Below are positions 7,187 through 12,452 of a stretch of DNA of 12,452 nucleotides, piece by piece. A program made the position numbers and the translations under genes. The notes under the pieces are model-generated. The model was not told where the DNA came from and did not search any database. It worked only from the letters and a program-made list of their open reading frames with translations. The stretch covers positions 15,678 through 28,129 of the forward strand of contig JALTUB010000380.1 in the NCBI GenBank assembly GCA_027047745.1, given 5' to 3'. Position 1 is the stretch's first letter, and each line of letters begins with the position of its first letter. The DNA comes from Sulfurimonas sp. (GTDB lineage: Bacteria > Campylobacterota > Campylobacteria > Campylobacterales > Sulfurimonadaceae).

Positions 7187-9094
7187 AGTAGAGAGTTGCA
7201 CAAACTCGTTTAATTCTGAAAAAACAACTGCTCGTTTTGTCTCTTCATCTAGCATTTTAACAAGCATATCAGATATATTTGCATCTAGCTCTTTGTTTAT
7301 CTTATGAGGGCTTGTGAGCTTGTCTCTTTTGTTCTCATTTGTAAATCTGCTATAAGCAGGATAAGCTTCTTGTTTTGTAAGTTGATAGTAGAGTTTACGA
7401 CCAAGTTCAAAGATTTCAAACTTTTCATTTTTACCTGTCTTTTTTACTGCGTTTATATCTAAATCAACTGTGATACTTTTTGCTCTTAGATAGGCTTGGA
7501 ACTTCATATAAAAACCAATGTAAGCTGGAGAATACTCTAACAATACTCTATCATTGAACACTTCAAATGACTCTTGTTTATTGCGTAGTTTTTTGTACTC
7601 TAAGGCAAGAGTCTCTACATAAAATCGTGCAAATCTCAAAGGTGTTGATTTTAAAACTGTGTAGCCATTTTTTCCTTCACTGACAATTTTTCCACCAAGT
7701 GTTATATGAACACCATCCTCTGTTTTACCATCAACTTTTGCTTTACACCCCTCAAAACCTATATCAGCTATCTCATGAGTTCCACAACCTTTCACACAAG
7801 CAGACCAGTAGAGTCTTATGCGACCATCATCAAGTGGCACTGCTTTTGTAAGGTACTCAGAAAGTGCAATAGCATCTCGTTTATTTTCAATCACACCAAA
7901 ACTACAATGCTCAGTCCCAGCACATGCAATAAGATTGTTAAAGTAAGGAGAGTTTACATTTTTATACTCTTGGAAAAGTTCATTTTCTAAAAGTTGTTCT
8001 GTATCTTTTACACCCATTATGTAAAGATTTTGTTCTACACTAAAGCGAAGTTCTGAACTTCCAAACTCTTGGCTAAGTTCACTAGCTTTTATAAGTGCAG
8101 TTCCACTAAATATTCCTGATGGGACAATAATTTGGGTAGCAAAAGTAGCATCTTTTAGTTGCACTACTCCATGTTGTGTATCATGAGCATTTGTAGTTGT
8201 AAGTGTATCTCCAGCAGTTGCAAACTCTATACCTGCACTCTCACGAATTGCAGTAGCAATAGTATCCATTCCTACTGCGTCAATAAGAAAATGGAGTCTA
8301 TTTTTATTACGATTATCACGAAAACCATACTTTTTAAAAATCTCGATTATCGCACCATATGCGGCAAGGACTTCGCTCTGAGATGCTAAAAATATATCTG
8401 CACTTTTTGCAATCATTCCAACACGACCACCTAGATACATGTTATAACCATATCGTCCATTTTTTTGTGCAAGAACAAAAGAGCAGTCATGACCAAAAAT
8501 ATTACATCTGTTTGACATTGAACCAGTGATGGCAGTGTTGAATTTTCTAGGAAGTGTAGAGATCCAATCAGGATCAAAAAGAAATTTTTCTTGAATTTTT
8601 TTAAGAAGTGGATAGGATGGTAAAATATTATCAAATCCAAGTGCATCAAGAGGGTCTGTCACTATATTTCTAAAGTTATCCACGCCTGTCTGATAAGCAG
8701 TTAGTCCAACATCTTTAAGCTCTTTTAAAATAGAAGGCATATCTTCAATATCTAAGTAACGAAACTCCACTTGTGAGCGAGTAGTAATATCAATATAATC
8801 TTTTCCATAGTTTTTCGCGATATTTCCAAGTGCCTTTGCCTGAACTGCATTTAAATGCCCACCTGCCACACGAACACGCATCATGAACTGTTTTGGAGTA
8901 AGACCATCTTTATCATAGATACCAAAGCATTTTAAAAAGTATTTTTTGTCCTCATCAGGAATGGAATCATACCCCTCTTTCGCATATTTTTCTATCGCTT
9001 CATACGCTTCTATAGGGGATTTTAACTCTTTAACTTTCTCGATTTTATTAACTTTTTTACTTCTTGCTAGTTTTGCTTCTTCTAAGATTTGCAT
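7178..9094 (-). CDS. nirA: Siroheme nitrite/sulfite reductase, probably assimilatory NirA, 638 aa
   Basis: Reduces nitrite to ammonium with six electrons, probably from ferredoxin, using siroheme coupled to a 4Fe-4S cluster. The cluster ligands are clear: C391 and C397 (CAGTEHC) and C433 and C437 (CVKGC). Two ferredoxin-like half domains are present; the first includes MMRVRVAGGHL and DITTRSQVEFRYL. Nitrite rather than sulfite is favoured by the nitrate/nitrite transporter directly upstream and amtB-glnK nearby; residues alone do not settle it. I chose ATG 9094, preceded by AGAGGA, because the ATG at 9154 lies inside narK and would add 20 unrelated residues. It is unusually long: after the normal family end near residue 510, about 128 residues remain (including FELGRKLYYQL and AYPAYSRF) that I do not recognise. 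It starts 34 bp after narK ends. Confidence 0.88.
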   Translation of the reverse strand: MQILEEAKLARSKKVNKIEKVKELKSPIEAYEAIEKYAKEGYDSIPDEDKKYFLKCFGIYDKDGLTPKQFMMRVRVAGGHLNAVQAKALGNIAKNYGKDYIDITTRSQVEFRYLDIEDMPSILKELKDVGLTAYQTGVDNFRNIVTDPLDALGFDNILPSYPLLKKIQEKFLFDPDWISTLPRKFNTAITGSMSNRCNIFGHDCSFVLAQKNGRYGYNMYLGGRVGMIAKSADIFLASQSEVLAAYGAIIEIFKKYGFRDNRNKNRLHFLIDAVGMDTIATAIRESAGIEFATAGDTLTTTNAHDTQHGVVQLKDATFATQIIVPSGIFSGTALIKASELSQEFGSSELRFSVEQNLYIMGVKDTEQLLENELFQEYKNVNSPYFNNLIACAGTEHCSFGVIENKRDAIALSEYLTKAVPLDDGRIRLYWSACVKGCGTHEIADIGFEGCKAKVDGKTEDGVHITLGGKIVSEGKNGYTVLKSTPLRFARFYVETLALEYKKLRNKQESFEVFNDRVLLEYSPAYIGFYMKFQAYLRAKSITVDLDINAVKKTGKNEKFEIFELGRKLYYQLTKQEAYPAYSRFTNENKRDKLTSPHKINKELDANISDMLVKMLDEETKRAVVFSELNEFVQLSTLV

Positions 9095-9128
9095 ATTTAT
9101 TTTTCCTCTTGATATTGATACTTCATGA

Positions 9129-10409
9129 CTAAATTCTACCACCTGATTGAACACCCCAAGTAGTTCTCCACCTTGTTTTTACTAAAGAAATACCACTTAT
9201 CGCTACTAAAACAACAACAGCAAATATCATAAAACCAGCCGAGTAACCATCAAATGCACCCTTAGACCAACCAAGAGTCTTTATAAGTGCAGTACCACCA
9301 AGACCACCTGCAGCACCGATGATACCTGTCATGATACCGATGTCTTTTCCAAAACGCTGAGGAACAAGTTGAAATACTGCACCGTTTGCCATTCCAAGAT
9401 TTGCCATGATTAAAAACAGTACAACTATCGCTAGAGCAAATGGAAGTTTTACAGATGCGTTAATAATCGCTAAAAGTGCTACGACTCCAAAAAAGATATA
9501 AAGTGATTTAATCCCACCAAGTTTATCTGCAATTCCTCCACCAACAGGACGAAGCACTGCACCTGCAAAGATAGTTAATGCACCAAAATATCCTGCGATT
9601 ACCATTACATTTGGTTCATTAAATACATTAAGACCAAATGCAGACATATCAGATTGGTATGTGTTCATGAGATAGACTTTCATGTATCCCGCAAAACCAA
9701 CAAAACCACCAAAACTTACTGCATAAAAAAGGTTAAACCACCATGTATCTTTATCACGAAGGAGTTTAAAATAATCTTTTACCTTTTTAGGATTTGCTTT
9801 ATAAACTGACTCTGGAGCATTTTTTGCTAAGAGAGCATAAGCGATAAATACTAAGATAGCCATCACTGCACCCACACCAAATACTGACTCCCATCCCCAA
9901 ATTTCTGCGATTTTAGGAGCAAACATAAAATCAAGAACAACACCGATATTACCAGCACCTGCGATGCCAAGAACTACACCTTGAAGTTTTGGAGGATACC
10001 ACTGACCAGCCTGAGGCAGTGCTACAGCAAAAGAAGCTCCTGCAAAACCAAGTCCAAGAGCAACTAAAAGAAGTGTGTCATATGTGATAGAATTACCTTG
10101 TAAAAAGGCTGTTATTAGAGCTGTTATAACAACAAACTGTGCCATAAGTGCTGTAGCTTTTGCACCTAGCTTATCAACACCAAATCCAAGTAAGATTCTT
10201 AACAATGCACCTGAGAGAATAGGTAAAGACAGAAGTGTTGCTTTTTGACCTGCTGAGATTATAAATCCATTTTGAGCTAAAGCTTCTGCTATTTCTGTAG
10301 ATAGTGGACCTAACATTGTCCAGACCATGAAACTCATATCAAAATATAAAAACGCCATAAATAGCGTTGGTGCGTGTCCTTGTCCTTTTAGTTCTTTAAA
10401 TCCTGCCAT
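9129..10409 (-). CDS. narK: NarK/NasA-type nitrate/nitrite MFS transporter, 426 aa
   Basis: Major facilitator transporter for nitrate and/or nitrite, with about 12 membrane helices. The two nitrate signatures are visible: AGAGNIGVVLDF (about 150-161) and GIIGAAGGLGG (362-372). R71 in helix 2 and R287 in GAVLRPVGGG correspond to the anion-binding arginines R89 and R305 of E. coli NarK. Since nirA follows after 34 bp, it most likely feeds assimilation. Uptake by proton symport and nitrate/nitrite exchange are both known in the family and cannot be separated here. The ATG is preceded by AAAGGATAATAT, a good ribosome site. The gene is downstream of the phosphatase/kinase fusion but has its own candidate promoter in the 117-bp spacer. 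Full length, nothing missing. Confidence 0.93.
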   Translation of the reverse strand: MAGFKELKGQGHAPTLFMAFLYFDMSFMVWTMLGPLSTEIAEALAQNGFIISAGQKATLLSLPILSGALLRILLGFGVDKLGAKATALMAQFVVITALITAFLQGNSITYDTLLLVALGLGFAGASFAVALPQAGQWYPPKLQGVVLGIAGAGNIGVVLDFMFAPKIAEIWGWESVFGVGAVMAILVFIAYALLAKNAPESVYKANPKKVKDYFKLLRDKDTWWFNLFYAVSFGGFVGFAGYMKVYLMNTYQSDMSAFGLNVFNEPNVMVIAGYFGALTIFAGAVLRPVGGGIADKLGGIKSLYIFFGVVALLAIINASVKLPFALAIVVLFLIMANLGMANGAVFQLVPQRFGKDIGIMTGIIGAAGGLGGTALIKTLGWSKGAFDGYSAGFMIFAVVVLVAISGISLVKTRWRTTWGVQSGGRI

Positions 10410-10456
10410 ATATTATCCTTTAAATTCAATTATTTTAAATATGTTTTTGTTGTGGT

Positions 10457-10469
10457 ATTATAGATTATA
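10457..10469 (-). promoter_or_regulatory. Candidate narK-nirA promoter (-10 elements)
   Basis: Two overlapping-range TATAAT boxes on the minus strand (10457-10462 and 10464-10469) lie 47 to 54 bases before the narK start. A TTGCAT (10483-10488) lies upstream, but its spacing (13 or 20) fits neither box well. A separate promoter would let narK-nirA be expressed apart from the kinase gene. Confidence 0.45.
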
Positions 10470-10491
10470 TAAACAGAAAAAGATGCAATTA

Positions 10492-10512
10492 GTTGTATAA
10501 AAAACATACAAC
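10492..10512. promoter_or_regulatory. Inverted repeat GTTGTAT-N7-ATACAAC upstream of narK
   Basis: A perfect 7-bp inverted repeat with a 7-bp A-rich centre lies 14 bp beyond the kinase stop and 22 bp upstream of the candidate narK -10 boxes, so it covers or abuts the -35 region. It is flanked by a direct repeat ATGCAA (10483-10488 and 10515-10520). Half-sites 14 bp apart suit a dimeric regulator. It could instead be a weak terminator of the kinase gene, but the AT-rich stem and lack of a following T-run argue against that. Confidence 0.5.
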
Positions 10513-10526
10513 TCATGCAAAATCTA

Positions 10527-12170
10527 TTAGCTATTGTAACCAATCCAAAGTAAAAGTATAAAATTTAAGATAGTCATAACAGTAAAGCCAACTCTATAAA
10601 AAAGTACAGGGTTTCTTTCTATCAATGTACTATCTTTTGAGAAATATGGTTTTACTTTTTGAGGATATTGAAGTTCATAGTTCATCTCTGAGTAATGCTC
10701 ATAGCGTTGTTCTTTATCTATAGCTATAGATCTTAAGATAACACTATCGAGCCAATCAGGAATATTTTTATTGTAATGACTTGGTTTTTTCGCTGTTTTA
10801 AAGAGAGGGTTTTGAAATGGTTCTATATCTCCATAAGGATACTTCCCTGTTAATGATAGATATAAAGTAACTCCAACAGAAAACAGTTCACTACTTTCAC
10901 TAATAGCTTCACCTTCAAATCTATCAGGTGACAAGAAACTCGGTGTTCCTGCTCGTGTGTTGTTTGAAAATATCTCAGTAATACTTCCAAAATCTATGAT
11001 TTTATACTCTATATTTTCATCTTCATCCTCTAAGAGCATGATATTTTCAGGCTTTATATCTCCATGCACGAGGTCATATTTAAGTAGATATTGTGACATT
11101 TTAAGCAGATTTTTTCCTAATTCTACCCCTGCATCAATGCTAAGTTTTTTATGTAAAAGGTACTTTTGTAAATCTTCACCCTCAAAGAGTTGCATAACAT
11201 AGTATCTATGTGTTCTATTTTTAGGTATAACTGCTTTTGGGAAAAAAGTAGCTTTAAGTCTTTTTGCATTCCATGCTTCTTTGACAAACAGGTCAAGAAC
11301 TGAACTATCATCTATAGCCTCTTTAGGTGTAAACTTCACAACATAATCTTTTGTTTTTTTATGTGCCAACCATGTCCTATCATTTTGGACTAAAGATTTT
11401 GTAAGTGTGTATCCATCTATAGTATCACCCTGCTTCAAGCTCTCTGGTATTATAAGTTTTTGCTGTTTTAAATCATCTAGTTCATTGGCATCTAAAATCT
11501 CCAATACAACAGCAGTAGTATCATCTGGTAAATCATCTTTCATAAGTTTAGAGGCTTTTTTCACTAAAGAGTGTGCTCCAAAAGCAATACCTTTTTCTAA
11601 GCTATCTTCGTTCATGATGTTATAAAGTCCATCACTACAAAGCAGAATCTTATCATCTTTTTGAATACTATTTTCAAAATAATATGGAGCTACATGAAGC
11701 TCAATACCTATGGCTTGAGTAAGTACATTTTCATAACCCACTTCATCCATAGCATGGTCTTGTGAGAGTTGATTTAGTCTGTTTTCTCTTTGTAAATAAA
11801 CTCTACTATCACCAACATTTGCACCATAAAGCCTATTACCTTCTATAACAACAATAGTCAAGGTAGTAACAAGTTCACTGCGTTCATAATTGATTTGTGA
11901 CTCTTTATATAAAATCTCATTTATTGACTTTATAAAAGTCAAGATAGACTTCTCTAAACTCCAAGTTTTTGGGCGTTTTTTTAAGTTGTTCATCAGGTAC
12001 TGCACTGTTCTCTTTGCCGCCTCAGCACCTTCATCGGCACTTCCAACACCATCACAAACGATTGCAACTGTAAGATTGTTAAAGTTTTTTACATCATAAA
12101 AATCATCTCCAGTTAAGTTTTTGCCTTTTGCAAGTGTAAAGCCTGAGTGTTTTATATTTGATGATTTCAT
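10527..12170 (-). CDS. PP2C phosphatase / Ser-Thr protein kinase fusion with C-terminal membrane anchor, 547 aa
   Basis: One protein carries two opposed activities. Residues about 8-226 are a PP2C phosphatase with metal ligands in TGDDFYD (D22/D23), VCDGVGS (D40), GDSRVY (D121), CSDGL (D180) and DDTT (D216/D217). Residues about 250-505 are a Hanks-type kinase: K279 in YVVKF, E298, catalytic loop HGDIKPEN (D371, K373, N376), DFG (393-395), GTPSFLSPDR (408-417). Residues about 522-544 are a single membrane helix, leaving both domains cytoplasmic. Odd points: the glycine loop is degenerate (SLVQNDRTWLA), the catalytic loop is HGD not HRD, and the helix-F aspartate appears as E428. It precedes narK-nirA; I recall a like fusion beside nasA and nirBD in Pseudomonas aeruginosa (PA1782). 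ATG follows AAAGGCTCAAA. The substrate is unknown. Confidence 0.9.
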   Translation of the reverse strand: MKSSNIKHSGFTLAKGKNLTGDDFYDVKNFNNLTVAIVCDGVGSADEGAEAAKRTVQYLMNNLKKRPKTWSLEKSILTFIKSINEILYKESQINYERSELVTTLTIVVIEGNRLYGANVGDSRVYLQRENRLNQLSQDHAMDEVGYENVLTQAIGIELHVAPYYFENSIQKDDKILLCSDGLYNIMNEDSLEKGIAFGAHSLVKKASKLMKDDLPDDTTAVVLEILDANELDDLKQQKLIIPESLKQGDTIDGYTLTKSLVQNDRTWLAHKKTKDYVVKFTPKEAIDDSSVLDLFVKEAWNAKRLKATFFPKAVIPKNRTHRYYVMQLFEGEDLQKYLLHKKLSIDAGVELGKNLLKMSQYLLKYDLVHGDIKPENIMLLEDEDENIEYKIIDFGSITEIFSNNTRAGTPSFLSPDRFEGEAISESSELFSVGVTLYLSLTGKYPYGDIEPFQNPLFKTAKKPSHYNKNIPDWLDSVILRSIAIDKEQRYEHYSEMNYELQYPQKVKPYFSKDSTLIERNPVLFYRVGFTVMTILNFILLLWIGYNS

Positions 12171-12196
12171 TTTGAGCCTTTAAATTGTAAGATGCC

Positions 12197-12202
12197 ATTA
12201 TA
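12197..12202 (-). promoter_or_regulatory. Candidate -10 box for the kinase/phosphatase gene
   Basis: A consensus TATAAT on the minus strand lies 26 bases before the ATG at 12170. No good -35 sits at the usual distance; TTGTAA (12222-12227) is 19 bp away. The whole divergent spacer (12171-12335) is very AT-rich. Confidence 0.45.
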
Positions 12203-12220
12203 ATTGATAAATTCTTTCAT

Positions 12221-12267
12221 TTTACAAAATATTTTCGTTTATTTACAATTGCATAAAATATATACAA
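12221..12267. repeat. Three spaced TWTACAA repeats in the divergent spacer
   Basis: TTTACAA at 12221-12227 and 12242-12248 and TATACAA at 12261-12267 are spaced 21 and 19 bp apart, about two helical turns each, between the divergent kinase and right-edge genes. The core TACAA also occurs in the ATACAAC arm upstream of narK. This could be a shared regulator site, or AT-rich chance. Confidence 0.25.
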
Positions 12268-12293
12268 TAAAAGATAGATATTGATTAAAATAG

Positions 12294-12302
12294 TGCTATA
12301 CT
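12294..12302 (+). promoter_or_regulatory. Candidate extended -10 promoter for the right-edge gene
   Basis: TGCTATACT is an extended -10 element 33 bases before the ATG at 12336. The amtB promoter has the same TGN-TATACTT form. No -35 is seen at the usual distance. The element ATTGATTAAAA (12280-12290), also present upstream of amtB (4569-4579), lies just before it. Confidence 0.4.
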
Positions 12303-12335
12303 TATCCACAAATAAATAAAGAGATAATAAAAAAT

Positions 12336-12452
12336 ATGCAAACACCTTTAGAAAGTTTTATAGACCATAAAGCCGAAACAAATATGCAGTGTGGCTCATA
12401 CTCTATGGATATTCCTCCACTCAAAGAGGGGGAACAGTACCGTTTTCACTTT
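12336..12452 (+). CDS. 5' part of an unidentified gene, possibly an iron-sulfur electron-transfer subunit for nitrate assimilation
   Basis: An open frame of 39 codons runs from ATG 12336 off the right edge. It opens MQTPLESFIDHKAETNMQCG and continues through MDIPPLKEGEQYRFHF. It has no signal peptide and no membrane segment so far. It is divergent from the kinase/phosphatase gene, with a candidate extended -10 promoter 33 bases upstream and a weak ribosome site (AAAGAGATAATAAAAAAT). The opening reminds me of the N terminus of DmsB-type 4Fe-4S proteins found with assimilatory nitrate reductases, in which a FxFD-C-x2-C-x2-C-like cluster would start right after the visible part. That is recall plus context, since no cluster cysteines are visible; treat the function as unknown until the next bases are read. 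Confidence 0.6.
   Translation, partial: MQTPLESFIDHKAETNMQCGSYSMDIPPLKEGEQYRFHF

Noticed and set aside
7178..9094. Assimilatory sulfite reductase
   Set aside because: The cluster ligands are shared by both enzymes, but the adjacent nitrate/nitrite transporter and the nitrogen context favour nitrite; kept as the alternative.
9095..9154. Upstream ATG at 9154 that would add 20 residues to NirA
   Set aside because: It lies inside the narK reading frame and its added residues look unrelated to the family; the ATG at 9094 has an AGAGGA ribosome site.
10492..10512. Intrinsic terminator of the kinase gene
   Set aside because: The 7-bp stem is mostly A-T and no T-run follows on the minus strand; an operator fits better, though not proven.
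12171..12335. Replication origin, because of AT richness and one DnaA box
   Set aside because: Only one box was found and no origin-linked genes (dnaA, dnaN) are nearby.

Overview
This is an AT-rich chromosomal window that looks like a Campylobacterota (epsilonproteobacterial) genome, most likely Sulfurimonas or a close relative. Two things point there. The left part carries gyrA followed by flgP, flgQ and flgR on the same strand, the order I recall from Campylobacter jejuni. The right part carries an assimilatory nitrate/nitrite cluster, which suits the free-living members of this phylum. The genus is inferred from gene content and protein style, not from a search.

Layout. Positions 1-4473 (minus strand) read gyrA -> flgP -> flgQ -> flgR: DNA gyrase A, then two small exported flagellar proteins, then the NtrC-type sigma-54 activator of flagellar genes, which runs off the left edge. 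A 194-bp divergent spacer (4474-4667) serves gyrA on one side and amtB-glnK on the other. amtB and glnK (4668-6368, plus strand) encode the ammonium channel and its PII regulator, and a hairpin follows glnK. Next comes a TonB-type energy transducer with an extremely lysine-rich linker (6494-7186). It converges on, and overlaps by 9 bp, the 3' end of a minus-strand cluster. That cluster reads, in transcription order, PP2C phosphatase/Ser-Thr kinase fusion (12170-10527) -> NarK/NasA-type nitrate/nitrite transporter (10409-9129) -> siroheme nitrite reductase NirA (9094-7178). At the right edge a divergent plus-strand gene begins at 12336; only its first 39 codons are visible.

How the genes work together. 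The right two thirds form an inorganic nitrogen uptake and assimilation island: NarK brings in nitrate/nitrite, NirA reduces nitrite to ammonium, AmtB brings in ammonium and GlnK gates it. The membrane-anchored phosphatase/kinase fusion sits first in the transporter-reductase cluster, a placement I also recall in Pseudomonas nitrate-assimilation clusters. This suggests a little-described phospho-signalling control of nitrate assimilation and is the most interesting system here. Spacers hold several inverted repeats that could be operators, notably upstream of amtB and of narK. No tRNA, rRNA, CRISPR array, insertion sequence or prophage feature was seen, and no gene-free stretch exceeds 200 bp.
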